From an uncultured Pseudomonadota bacterium (GTDB lineage: Bacteria > Pseudomonadota > Gammaproteobacteria > Steroidobacterales > Steroidobacteraceae), in NCBI GenBank assembly GCA_903890265.1, contig CAITAM010000470.1:1-9622 (forward strand): a stretch of 9,622 bases of DNA, written 5' to 3'. A program made the position numbers and the translations under genes. The notes under the pieces were generated by a model. It was not told the DNA's origin and ran no database searches. It was given only the letters and a program-made list of their open reading frames with translations. Of the stretch, positions 1-7,287 are shown in pieces. Numbering within the stretch: position 1 is the first letter of the stretch; each line of letters starts with the position of its first letter.

Positions 1-2
1 TC

Positions 3-1928
3 AACCTGCTGACCCTGCTCGCGCTGGTGCTGGCGATCGGCCTTGTGGTAGACGACGCGATCATCGTGGTCGAGAACTTCGACCGGCACCTGAAGGAAGG
101 CATGACCGCCCGCGATGCGGCCATCACGGCGGCGCGTGAGCTTGGCGGACCCATCATCGCGATGACCGTGGTGCTTGTCGCCGTGTACGTGCCGATCGGC
201 TTCCAGGGCGGGCTCACGGGCGCACTCTTTACGCAGTTCGCCTTCACGCTCGCCGCCGCCGTCACCGTGTCCGGCATCGTCGCGCTGACGCTGTCGCCCG
301 TCATGTGCGCCGTGGTCTTTCGCGGTACCCACACCGAGAGCAAGTTCGCGAAGCAGCTCGACCGGAACTTCGAGGCCGTCAGGGTCCGCTACCAGCGGAT
401 CCTGCACAGCGGTCTCGAGACCTACCCGGCGCTCGTCCTGCTCGGCGGACTTCTGCTCGTCGGGACCGTGCTGCTCTTCACGCACTCGCGGGCCGAACTC
501 GCGCCCGAGGAAGACCAGGGCGTGGTGCTGGCTCAGATCACCGGTCCGCCGACGGCCACCTCGGACCAGATGCTGACCTACTCGGACCAGCTGGAAAAGA
601 TCGCGAAGGAGACGCCCGAGTACCGTGGCAGCTTCCAGATCAACGGCGTGCCGACCATCGTCGAGGGCTTTGGCGGCGTGCTGCTGAAGCCCTGGGACGA
701 GCGCAAGCGGGGTGCCCACGAGATCCAGCAGGAACTGCAGAAGAAGTGGAACGGCATCGCCGGCGCTCGCGTCGCGGCGTTCCAGTTCCCGCCTCTGCCG
801 GGATCGCAGGGTCTGCCGTTGCAGTTCGTTATCACGACCACGGAGCCGTTCTCGAACCTCAATGAGGTCGCGACCGAGGTCATGGGCCGGGCCATGAAGA
901 GCGGGCTCTTCTACTTCCTCGATTCCGACCTCAAGGTCGACAAGCCGCAGGTGACGCTCGAGGTCGACCGGGACAAGGCCGCGTTCATTGGCCTGAACGC
1001 GGAGGGCATCGGTAATGCGCTCGGCAGTGCGCTCGGCGGTGGCTACGTGAACTACTTCGCGGTCGACGGGCGCTCGTATCGGGTCATCCCGCAGGTGCTG
1101 CAGAAGGATCGCCTCAATCCCTCGCAGGTGCTCGACTACTACCTGCGCACGCCGGATGGCTCGCTGGTCACGGCCGGCACGGTGGCCCACCTGTCGACGA
1201 AGACCGTGCCGAGGGCCATCAATCGCTTCCAGCAGCTCAATTCGGCGACGATCGCCGGCGTCTCCGGTGCGTCGCAGGGCGAGGCGCTCGCCTTCCTCGA
1301 GAAGACGCTGAAGGAAGTCGCGCCGGTCGGCTACTCGGCCGACTACTCGGGCCAGAGCCGGCAGTACGTGCGCGGTTCCGGCGGCTTCGTGTTTACGCTG
1401 CTGTTCGCGGTCGTGATCGTGTTCCTCGTGCTCGCGGCGCAGTTCGAGAGCTTCCGCGACCCGATCGTGATCCTGGTCGCGGTGCCGATGGCGCTCTTCG
1501 GCGCGCTGCTGTTCATCTACCTCGGCATCGTGTCGATCAACATCTACACGCAGGTCGGGCTCGTCACGCTGATGGGTCTGATCAGCAAGCACGGCATCCT
1601 GATCGTGCAGTTCGCCAACGAGCTGCAGCGCGACGGAGTCAGCAAGCTCGAGGCGATCACGCAGGCGGCGGCCGTGCGTCTGCGCCCGATCCTGATGACG
1701 ACCGCGGCGATGGTGCTTGGCGTGCTGCCGCTCGTGATTGCCTCCGGTGCGGGCGCGGCCGGCCGGCAGGCGATGGGCATCGTGCTCTTCACGGGCCTGT
1801 CGATCGGCACGTTGTTTACGCTCTTCATCGTCCCGGCCGTGTACCTCCTGATCGGTGCGGACCACGCCCACGACGTGCGGGCTCGGGCCCGCGAGGCGCA
1901 GGCGGCCGCCGCGGGGGCGCACCCGTAA
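3..1928 (+). CDS. RND-family efflux pump permease (HAE-1/AcrB type), C-terminal part
   Basis: This is the inner-membrane permease of a tripartite proton-driven efflux pump. It would export hydrophobic compounds together with a membrane-fusion protein and an outer-membrane channel, neither of which is in the window. The reading frame is open from base 3, so the 5' end lies outside; the GTG at 27 is an internal valine codon. About 641 residues are visible of a usual ~1,030. The fragment begins in TM4, with the proton-relay Asp pair at fragment residues 17-18 (GLVVDDAIIVVEN). TM5 to TM7 lie at about 49-160, followed by the APEEDQG motif and the second periplasmic loop. TM8 to TM12 start near 460 and include the relay lysine at 529 (GLISKHGILIVQF), equivalent to AcrB K940. 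The spacing between the Asp pair and this Lys matches AcrB to within about 20 residues. The substrate cannot be read from the sequence. The aminotransferase gene starts 10 bp after its stop. Confidence 0.96.
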   Translation, partial: NLLTLLALVLAIGLVVDDAIIVVENFDRHLKEGMTARDAAITAARELGGPIIAMTVVLVAVYVPIGFQGGLTGALFTQFAFTLAAAVTVSGIVALTLSPVMCAVVFRGTHTESKFAKQLDRNFEAVRVRYQRILHSGLETYPALVLLGGLLLVGTVLLFTHSRAELAPEEDQGVVLAQITGPPTATSDQMLTYSDQLEKIAKETPEYRGSFQINGVPTIVEGFGGVLLKPWDERKRGAHEIQQELQKKWNGIAGARVAAFQFPPLPGSQGLPLQFVITTTEPFSNLNEVATEVMGRAMKSGLFYFLDSDLKVDKPQVTLEVDRDKAAFIGLNAEGIGNALGSALGGGYVNYFAVDGRSYRVIPQVLQKDRLNPSQVLDYYLRTPDGSLVTAGTVAHLSTKTVPRAINRFQQLNSATIAGVSGASQGEALAFLEKTLKEVAPVGYSADYSGQSRQYVRGSGGFVFTLLFAVVIVFLVLAAQFESFRDPIVILVAVPMALFGALLFIYLGIVSINIYTQVGLVTLMGLISKHGILIVQFANELQRDGVSKLEAITQAAAVRLRPILMTTAAMVLGVLPLVIASGAGAAGRQAMGIVLFTGLSIGTLFTLFIVPAVYLLIGADHAHDVRARAREAQAAAAGAHP

Positions 1929-1938
1929 GGGGCAGCGG

Positions 1939-3102
1939 ATGACGCGCGGGCTCGCGTTGCGGGGTGCGGTGATTCCGCCGTTCCTGACGGCGGACATCGC
2001 CCGGCGCTGCGCGGCCCGGCGCGCCCGCGGGCTGCCGGTGATCGCGATGCATTTCGGGCAGCCCTTCGAGGGACCGTCCCCGGCCGCGCTCGAGGCGGCC
2101 TCGCAGTCACTCGGGGCGAAGGATCCGGGCTACTGGGAATCGGCGCCGCTGCGGGAGCGCTTGTGCCGGCACTACCGTGAGCGGTACGGCGTGACGCTGG
2201 AGCCCGGGCAGGTACTGCTGACGATGGGCGCGAGCGCGGCGCTCGTCGGTATTTTCGCCAGCGCCTTTGCCGCCGGCGACCGGGTCGCGATTACCTGCCC
2301 GGGCTACCCGGCCTACCGCGCCGCGCTTCGTGCCATGCACCTCGTGCCGGTCGAGCTTCGCGTCGAGGCGGCGGACGGCTACCACCTCGCGGCCGAACGG
2401 CTGGCGGCGCTTGAACCCGCACCCGAGGGGCTCTTGCTCGCGAGTCCTGCCAACCCGACCGGTGCCGTCATGGGCAAGCTCGCCCTGCGGTCGGTGCTCG
2501 AGACCGCGCGCGCCCGCGGTATCCGCTACATCTCCGATGAGATCTACCACGGTCTCGGGTTCGCGGAGGACGAGCATTCGGCGCTCGAGTTCGATCCGGA
2601 CGTGCTCGTGGTCGGGAGCTTCTCCAAGTTCTACCGCATGCCCGGCGCGCGCCTGGGCTGGCTCGTCGCGCCCAGGGCGGCGGCAGCGGCGATCCACGAC
2701 TGCCTGATCAACCTGTTCCTGACGCCACCGGTGACCTCGCAGCACGCGGCGCTCGGCGCCATGGACAGACCCGAGGAACTCGTGCCGTCCGTCGCGCACT
2801 ACCGGCGCAACCGCGACCGGCTGGTCAGCGGCCTCGCGGCGCTCGGCATCCCCGCGGCCCTGCCCGACGGGGCGTTCTATCTCTACGCGGACTTCGGCCG
2901 CTACACGGCCGACAGCCTCACGCTGTGCCGGCGGGCGGTCGATGAACTGGGACTCGGGCTTGCGCCGGGCGTGGACTTCGATCCCGACGGCGGTGGGCGG
3001 TTCGTGCGACTCTGTTTCGCGGTCAGCGAGGCCGATCTTGAGGCCGCACTCGACGCACTCGCCGGCTGGCTGCCGCACTATCGCGACGAGGCGCCGGCGT
3101 AA
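1939..3102 (+). CDS. Pyridoxal-phosphate aminotransferase, class I/II (fold type I)
   Basis: This is a cytoplasmic PLP enzyme of 387 residues, the usual length for aspartate/aromatic-type aminotransferases, which move an amino group between an amino acid and a 2-oxo acid. The family signatures appear in order: the SPANPTG loop with the PLP-contacting Asn172; SDEIYHG with Asp200 (pyridine nitrogen) and Tyr203; the Schiff-base Lys230 in GSFSKFYRMPGARLGW, with phosphate-binding Arg238; and Arg357 in FVRLCF, the likely substrate carboxylate clamp. The ATG at 1939 is preferred because AAGGGG lies 6 nt upstream, overlapping the pump's stop codon. The frame stays open further upstream, but that stretch overlaps the pump gene. 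The 10-bp gap implies co-transcription with the RND gene. The amino donor is not evident; a C-S lyase-like or malY-like activity cannot be excluded from motifs alone. Confidence 0.93.
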   Translation: MTRGLALRGAVIPPFLTADIARRCAARRARGLPVIAMHFGQPFEGPSPAALEAASQSLGAKDPGYWESAPLRERLCRHYRERYGVTLEPGQVLLTMGASAALVGIFASAFAAGDRVAITCPGYPAYRAALRAMHLVPVELRVEAADGYHLAAERLAALEPAPEGLLLASPANPTGAVMGKLALRSVLETARARGIRYISDEIYHGLGFAEDEHSALEFDPDVLVVGSFSKFYRMPGARLGWLVAPRAAAAAIHDCLINLFLTPPVTSQHAALGAMDRPEELVPSVAHYRRNRDRLVSGLAALGIPAALPDGAFYLYADFGRYTADSLTLCRRAVDELGLGLAPGVDFDPDGGGRFVRLCFAVSEADLEAALDALAGWLPHYRDEAPA

Positions 3103-3108
3103 TCGGGC

Positions 3109-3870
3109 TCAGTGCAGCCAGTGAATCTCGAAAGCCGTCTGGGTGCCGATCAGGCAGAGGCGAAGTGACGACGGCGTTTCGGCCTTGTCGGGCGACAGCA
3201 TGCGGCGACCGGCCATGATCTCGGCGTAGTCCTGGGGGTAGAGCGGGTGCTGCTCGGGATCGCCAAGCCCGTCGGGTACGAGTGGCAGGTTGGTCGCGGG
3301 GTCGTAGCGGTCCGTGGCGCCGAGCGCATGCAGGATTTCGTGCGCGACCACCACGCTGTTGCTGCCCGCCATGTAGGACGTCGCAAAGGCGTGCACGACG
3401 CCGATACGGCCCCGGCGCAGGCCGAGCGAGTGGGGCAGTGCCGGCAGGCGTGCCGCGTCGTGGTAGACCACGAACACCCGGATCGCGCCGTCGCCGAGGG
3501 TCGTCGCGCGCCACGCGTAAAACCGCAGCCGGAGGCTCCAGAGAATGACCGGCAGGCCGTGGGATTCCGTGGGGGGGAGCGGCGGCAACGCCGAGAGGCC
3601 GGGATAGACCTCGATCTCCAGCGGAATGGCCAGATTCAGCTGCAACCGTTTGGCCTCCTCGCGGAAGAATCGCTCGATGTCGGCAAAATCGGCACTGGTG
3701 AGGTTTTTCACGTAGCGCGCGGTCTCCGGACTCGCGTCACCGGCCAGCGGGTAGACCGCGACCACGACCGGCTGCTGCCACGACCACAGCCGGCGCTGGG
3801 TCAGCCACTCGTTACTGGCCACCGACGCGAATATGATCAGGAGCAGCGAAACCCGGATCCACTTCCACAT
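3109..3870 (-). CDS. Putative zinc metallopeptidase with HExxHxxGxxD motif, membrane-anchored or secreted
   Basis: The protein has 253 residues. A basic start (MWKWIR) and a hydrophobic segment at about 7-18 look like a signal anchor or signal peptide, so the rest is probably periplasmic. The key feature is HEILHALGATD at 177-187. His177 and His181 would bind zinc, Glu178 would be the general base, and Asp187 stands where most metzincins have a third His. That HExxHxxGxxD form is known from the snapalysin (M7) type. An EIMAG segment with Met219 follows about 40 residues later and could be the Met-turn. I do not recognise a named family, and the substrate is unknown. GGAG lies 9 nt before the ATG. 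The gene converges on the aminotransferase with a 6-bp gap and no clear terminator between them, and it diverges from tag. The peptidase call is inference from the motif; a non-catalytic zinc protein is possible. Confidence 0.82.
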   Translation of the reverse strand: MWKWIRVSLLLIIFASVASNEWLTQRRLWSWQQPVVVAVYPLAGDASPETARYVKNLTSADFADIERFFREEAKRLQLNLAIPLEIEVYPGLSALPPLPPTESHGLPVILWSLRLRFYAWRATTLGDGAIRVFVVYHDAARLPALPHSLGLRRGRIGVVHAFATSYMAGSNSVVVAHEILHALGATDRYDPATNLPLVPDGLGDPEQHPLYPQDYAEIMAGRRMLSPDKAETPSSLRLCLIGTQTAFEIHWLH

Positions 3871-3927
3871 GGCGCTCAGCTCCGACCGTTACAGACTGCA
3901 GCATGCCCGAGCGCGAGGCAGCCGAGC
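3871..3927. promoter_or_regulatory. Short divergent intergenic region between metallopeptidase and tag
   Basis: These 57 bp must carry, or overlap, the start signals of both divergent genes. On the minus strand GGAG (3880-3883) is a good ribosome-binding site for the peptidase. On the plus strand GAGG (3915-3918) serves tag. No convincing -35/-10 pair is visible for either gene; TGTAAC on the minus strand is at best a weak -10. Promoters may therefore lie partly inside the neighbouring coding sequence. Confidence 0.4.
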
Positions 3928-4545
3928 ATGCCAATGAGAAAAACTGCGACACCGGCAGCGGACGAGCGGCCGCGTTGCCGCTGGTGTACGTCCCATCCCG
4001 TGTACATCGAGTACCACGACCGGGAGTGGGGCGTGCCGGAGCGCGACTCCCGCGCGCTCTTCGAGCTCCTGTGCCTCGAGGGTGCCCAGGCGGGTCTCAG
4101 CTGGTGGACGATCCTGTCCAAGCGCGACCGGTACCGCGAGGTGTTCCACGGCTTTGATCCGGCACGCGTCGCGGCATTTGGCGAGAAGGACATTGCGCGG
4201 CTGCTGAAGGACCCCGGCATCGTGCGTCACCGGGGCAAGATCGCGGCGGTCATCGGCAATGCCAGGGCATACCTTGCACTCGAGGCGGGTGGCACGCGGT
4301 TTGGTGACTTCATCTGGTCGCACGCCCCGTCTTCACGCGGCGCTGCGACACCCGGCCGAAGCACGTCGCCAGAGAGCGAGGCCTTAAGCCGGTCGCTTAA
4401 GAAACAGGGCTTTCGCTTCGTTGGCCCGACGACCTGCTATGCCTTCATGCAGGCCGCGGGTCTCGTGGACGACCACGAGCCTCGCTGCTGGCGCCGGGGA
4501 GCGGGCGTCCGCTCCGCTCCCCGTGCCGGTCGGCCTCAGCGGTAG
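3928..4545 (+). CDS. tag: 3-methyladenine DNA glycosylase I
   Basis: This enzyme excises 3-methyladenine from alkylated DNA and so starts base-excision repair. The 205-residue protein matches E. coli Tag along most of its length: YHDREWGVPE at 29-38, CLEGAQAGLSWW at 49-60, GIVRHRGKI, and FVGPTTCYAFMQAAGLVDDH at 164-183. The zinc-snap ligands are present (Cys17, His30, His183, Cys187), as is the base-recognition Glu51. Spacings Cys17-His30 (13) and His30-Glu51 (21) equal those of E. coli. His30 to His183 is 153, five residues shorter than in E. coli, and the shortfall maps to residues 132-147, where the sequence does not resemble Tag (see findings). The ATG at 3928 has GAGG 9 nt upstream; ATG 3934 is the alternative. 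The open frame extends upstream to 3247, but that part is antisense to the peptidase. The Arg-rich tail after Cys187 overlaps the receptor gene's 3' end and a hairpin. Confidence 0.93.
   Translation: MPMRKTATPAADERPRCRWCTSHPVYIEYHDREWGVPERDSRALFELLCLEGAQAGLSWWTILSKRDRYREVFHGFDPARVAAFGEKDIARLLKDPGIVRHRGKIAAVIGNARAYLALEAGGTRFGDFIWSHAPSSRGAATPGRSTSPESEALSRSLKKQGFRFVGPTTCYAFMQAAGLVDDHEPRCWRRGAGVRSAPRAGRPQR
4496..4522. terminator. Perfect 9-bp hairpin, candidate terminator for the TonB receptor gene
   Basis: GGGGAGCGG (4496-4504) and CCGCTCCCC (4514-4522) are exact reverse complements around a 9-nt loop. Read on the minus strand, the hairpin starts 13 nt after the receptor's stop codon, the usual place for a transcription terminator. 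It lies inside the last codons of tag on the plus strand. No T-run follows on either strand, so it is not a classical intrinsic terminator. It may work with Rho, or simply protect the mRNA 3' end. Confidence 0.5.
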
Positions 4546-7034
4546 GTGAACGACAGTCCGAAGGTCCGCGGCCGGAACCCGAACTGGCGCTGCAGCGGGG
4601 ACGTGCCGTTCGGCGTGAACGTGGTACCCGGGTCGATCGTCCAGTTGTAGTTCGTGATGGTCTTGTTGTTGGTCAGGTTGTCGACGAACACGGCCAGCTG
4701 GACGTGGCCAAAGCCCGTGCCGGCGCGTGCCGACATGAAGTTCGACGACGACACGATGTAGTTGTACTGGTTGTACTGCTGGGTCGACGGATCCTGGCTC
4801 GGCGACAGCCACTTCGCCCGGCCCTGGTACTCGTCGTCAAACCGGACGAAGGAATCGTGCTCGGCGACCACGAAACGGTAGTCCAGGCCGATCGACGCGG
4901 TCACCGGTGCGCCAGGCTGGCCGCTCTGACCGGTGATCGCATCGCCGCTCGACACGACCGGCGGGTTCTCGAACGGCGTCAGCCGTGAATCCTTCGTGTA
5001 GCGCGCACTGGTGTAGCCACCGGTCACCTGGGCCGTGAGGTTGTCCGTCACCGCCCAGTCAACCTGGATGTCACCGCCCTTCGCCACGGCTTCACCGAGG
5101 TTCGAGATGAAGGAAATCTGGCAGATGGGCGGGACGACCGTCTGCTGGATGTTGTGCCACTTGATGTAGTAGACGCTGCTCGCGATCTTGATGCGATTGT
5201 TGAAGTTGTTCTTCGCGCCGAGCTCGTAGCTGTCCACGGTGTCCGAGTTGAACGTGGCCGGTGCGCCGGGGATGTGGAAGTTCTGGAAGTCGGTACCGCA
5301 GGCCGCGGCGGGCACGGGGTTGTTCGCGCCGCCCGGGCGAAAGCCCTTGGCGTAGGTTGCGTAGTACAGGTTCCGCGGATCGTACTGGTAGGCGACGCTC
5401 AGTTTCGGCGTGAACGAATTTTCCGACTTGTCGCCGCTGCCGGTCTGCGGCAGCAGGTACAGCTCCGGGCCGCCGGTGAGGGTGTCGAAGGTGAATTTCG
5501 TCTTCGAGTAACGGGCGCCGGCCGTCACTTTCCACTGGTCGGTCAAGGCATAGGTGCCCTCGCCGAACCAGGCGATCTGCGTGTCCTTGGCGTGGGTCTG
5601 CAGGAAGTAGGAGTCCTGCGGGAAGCGCGAATCGTAGGGCACCGGCGCCAGGGCGCCAGCGCAACTGCCATCCGCGTTCGGCGACGGGCAGTACTGGAAG
5701 AAGTTGCCGTACGACTGGGTCGGATCACCGAGGTAGTTCTGGATCAGCCGGTCGAGGCCGGGCTGGGGATTGTGGATCTGCTCGAGGTAATCCTGCTTGT
5801 TCTGCGAGAAGAAGAGCCCGGTGGTCCAGATGAACGTGGTGTCGCTCGAGTTCGACGCGAGGCGGAGCTCCTGCGTGAAATTGCGCTGGTTGTTGTCCAC
5901 CGAGGCCGGTGCCCGGAAATCCGCGGAGCCGGCCGGCAGGTGCAGCCCCTGGCTGTCGAGGAGCGGCGAACTGCCGCCGAGAAACGTCTGGTAGAAGCCG
6001 AGGTCGTACAGCGTACCGTCGTAGCCCGTCGTCTCGTTGCGATGGAAATAGGACGTGTTCGAAATGAATTTCACGGAGCCGAGATCGCCCTCGATCTTGA
6101 GGGAGGGCAGGTAGAACGTATCCGGTGCGCCGCGCTGGGTGGGGTTGGCACTGACGTAACGGTCGTGGCTCGGGTCGGAGTAGAGCGGCCAGTAACTCTC
6201 GACGTCGTTGCGGCGGCGGTCCTGGTAGTAGATCGCCGGGCTTACCGTCCAGTTCTCGCTCGGGGCCCAGACGGCGGCCAGGCGAATGAGCGCCGTCGTG
6301 TCGTAGTTGGCGTTCTTCTCGATAAGTGACTGGTCCACCGGGTTGATCCGGTCGATCCAGCCGCCGTCCCGGCGGTACCAGACGCTCGCGCGCACGCCGA
6401 GCTTACCGTCAATGACCGGCATGCCGCCGGCAATACCCGCCTCGTAGCTCGGCGAGCCGCCCTGCGTGTAGGAGACCTCGGCACGGCCGTAACCGCTCGT
6501 CTTGGTCAGGCTCGGCTGGTTGGTGATGAAGCGGACGGTGCCGCCCTCGGAGCCCGCGCCGAACAGGGTGCCCTGGGGACCGCGCAGGACCTCCACGCGA
6601 TCGATATCGAAGGACTTGGGCAGCGCCTCGTCGGGATTGAAGGCCAGCGCGCGCATCTGGATCGGCGTGTCGTCGATGTAGATGCCGGTGGTACCGGCGC
6701 CGCCGGTCGAGGCGATGCCGCGGATCGAGATGTTGTTGGTGCCCGAATTGTCGACATTGACGCCCGGCGTGAACTTCGCGATGTCCTGGAAGTCCTTCAC
6801 GCCGCGCAGGTCGAGGCTCTCCTGATTGAGGGCGGTGACGCTGAGCGGCACCTTGCTCAGGGATTCCTCGTGGCGGGTGGCGGTCACGATGATCTCGCCA
6901 AGTTCCGGCCCGGCCCGGTCCGGCGGCGGCGGAGCATCGGCCGCGTAAGCCTGCAGGGTGGCGCTGGCGAGGACGAGGCTGACAAGGCGCGCAAGACGCG
7001 TGGAAGAGGTCGGCTGGCAGGACGTGAAACCCAT
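4536..7034 (-). CDS. TonB-dependent outer-membrane receptor
   Basis: This is a 22-strand-barrel receptor for active, TonB/ExbBD-powered uptake across the outer membrane. The 832-residue product begins with a signal peptide (basic STRLAR, then a hydrophobic stretch, likely cleaved after QAYA near 31). The TonB box EIIVTATR follows at 47-54. The plug domain runs to about 175 and includes SIRGIAS, IYIDDTPIQ and VEVLRGPQGTLFGAGSEGGTVRFI. The barrel follows, with YYATYAKGFRPGG and DSYELGAKN as typical late-barrel motifs. Cys449 and Cys458 could form a disulfide in an extracellular loop. The plug style is that of large sphingomonad/Steroidobacter receptor families of mostly unknown substrate. The ATG at 7034 has GGGGGA just upstream; a TTG seven codons earlier is less likely. 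The last residue is Arg (SFTYR), not the usual aromatic. The gene is divergent from the molybdenum hydroxylase and overlaps tag by 10 bp at its 3' end. Confidence 0.95.
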   Translation of the reverse strand: MGFTSCQPTSSTRLARLVSLVLASATLQAYAADAPPPPDRAGPELGEIIVTATRHEESLSKVPLSVTALNQESLDLRGVKDFQDIAKFTPGVNVDNSGTNNISIRGIASTGGAGTTGIYIDDTPIQMRALAFNPDEALPKSFDIDRVEVLRGPQGTLFGAGSEGGTVRFITNQPSLTKTSGYGRAEVSYTQGGSPSYEAGIAGGMPVIDGKLGVRASVWYRRDGGWIDRINPVDQSLIEKNANYDTTALIRLAAVWAPSENWTVSPAIYYQDRRRNDVESYWPLYSDPSHDRYVSANPTQRGAPDTFYLPSLKIEGDLGSVKFISNTSYFHRNETTGYDGTLYDLGFYQTFLGGSSPLLDSQGLHLPAGSADFRAPASVDNNQRNFTQELRLASNSSDTTFIWTTGLFFSQNKQDYLEQIHNPQPGLDRLIQNYLGDPTQSYGNFFQYCPSPNADGSCAGALAPVPYDSRFPQDSYFLQTHAKDTQIAWFGEGTYALTDQWKVTAGARYSKTKFTFDTLTGGPELYLLPQTGSGDKSENSFTPKLSVAYQYDPRNLYYATYAKGFRPGGANNPVPAAACGTDFQNFHIPGAPATFNSDTVDSYELGAKNNFNNRIKIASSVYYIKWHNIQQTVVPPICQISFISNLGEAVAKGGDIQVDWAVTDNLTAQVTGGYTSARYTKDSRLTPFENPPVVSSGDAITGQSGQPGAPVTASIGLDYRFVVAEHDSFVRFDDEYQGRAKWLSPSQDPSTQQYNQYNYIVSSSNFMSARAGTGFGHVQLAVFVDNLTNNKTITNYNWTIDPGTTFTPNGTSPLQRQFGFRPRTFGLSFTYR

Positions 7035-7135
7035 GATTCCCCCGGGTAGTAGCAAGGCCCAGGCCCGCGGCGGTCGTGTGTTTTTTTTACGACGTCGCAG
7101 GCGGTCGGGCCAGAACGATCCAGCCCGAAGTTTAG

Positions 7136-7148
7136 CGCCGAAACGGCG
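7136..7148. repeat. Inverted repeat CGCCG-AAA-CGGCG, possible operator
   Basis: Two 5-bp arms are perfectly complementary around a 3-nt spacer, in the middle of the divergent control region. The repeat abuts TAAACT on the minus strand, a candidate -10 element for the receptor gene. A site here could repress or activate that promoter. Such short GC-rich repeats also occur by chance in this genome. Confidence 0.25.
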
Positions 7149-7275
7149 GCAATAGGCAGGACGGACGCGGTTTTTTCGACCGTATGTGGCCTAAGCGCAA
7201 CATCTGCTCGGTCGCGTGGCAAACGGGCTGTGGGTCGGGCGCGTGGTGACCGTGCGTCCGGGTCGACCGCTTCGG

Positions 7276-7281
7276 TATGAT
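7276..7281 (+). promoter_or_regulatory. Candidate -10 box (TATGAT) directly before the hydroxylase start codon
   Basis: TATGAT matches the sigma-70 -10 consensus at five of six positions. It ends 6 nt before the ATG at 7288, so transcription would start at or next to the A of the start codon and give a leaderless mRNA. No convincing -35 lies 16-18 bp upstream; GTGACC at 7246-7251 is too far. The palindrome GGTCGACC (7261-7268) lies between the -10 and the expected -35, as an operator would. Confidence 0.35.
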
Positions 7282-7287
7282 GGGGCC

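Larger units (their letters stand above)
7035..7287. promoter_or_regulatory. Divergent control region between TonB receptor and molybdenum hydroxylase
   Basis: These 253 bp separate two divergent genes and hold no plausible gene. Visible elements are a T8 run (7081-7088, so A8 in the receptor's leader), a T6 run (7171-7176), and the perfect palindrome CGACGTCG (7090-7097). There is also a 5-bp inverted repeat around AAA (CGCCGAAACGGCG, 7136-7148) and the palindrome GGTCGACC (7261-7268). TAAACT on the minus strand (7134-7129) adjoins the inverted repeat and could be the receptor's -10 box, but no good -35 is correctly spaced. A shared regulator binding here is plausible but unproven. The region is richer in A/T runs than the flanking genes. 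Confidence 0.55.

Noticed and set aside
2107..3078. 323-codon minus-strand open frame opposite the aminotransferase
   Set aside because: Mirror frame of a clear PLP enzyme in high-GC DNA; low-complexity Arg/Glu/Val-rich product with no recognisable motif.
3247..3927. Upstream extension of the tag frame
   Set aside because: It runs antisense through the peptidase gene; Tag homology begins only after 3928, which has a ribosome-binding site.
5154..6329. 391-codon plus-strand open frame opposite the TonB receptor
   Set aside because: Antisense shadow of an intact receptor; the product is Val/Arg/Gly-rich with no domain.
7055..7100. T8 run at 7081-7088 as an intrinsic terminator on the plus strand
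   Set aside because: No stable stem directly precedes it and no plus-strand gene ends there; it is better viewed as an A-run in the receptor's leader.
7216..7287. GTG at 7216 as the hydroxylase start
   Set aside because: It would put 24 residues before the Tat motif, and no ribosome-binding site precedes it.
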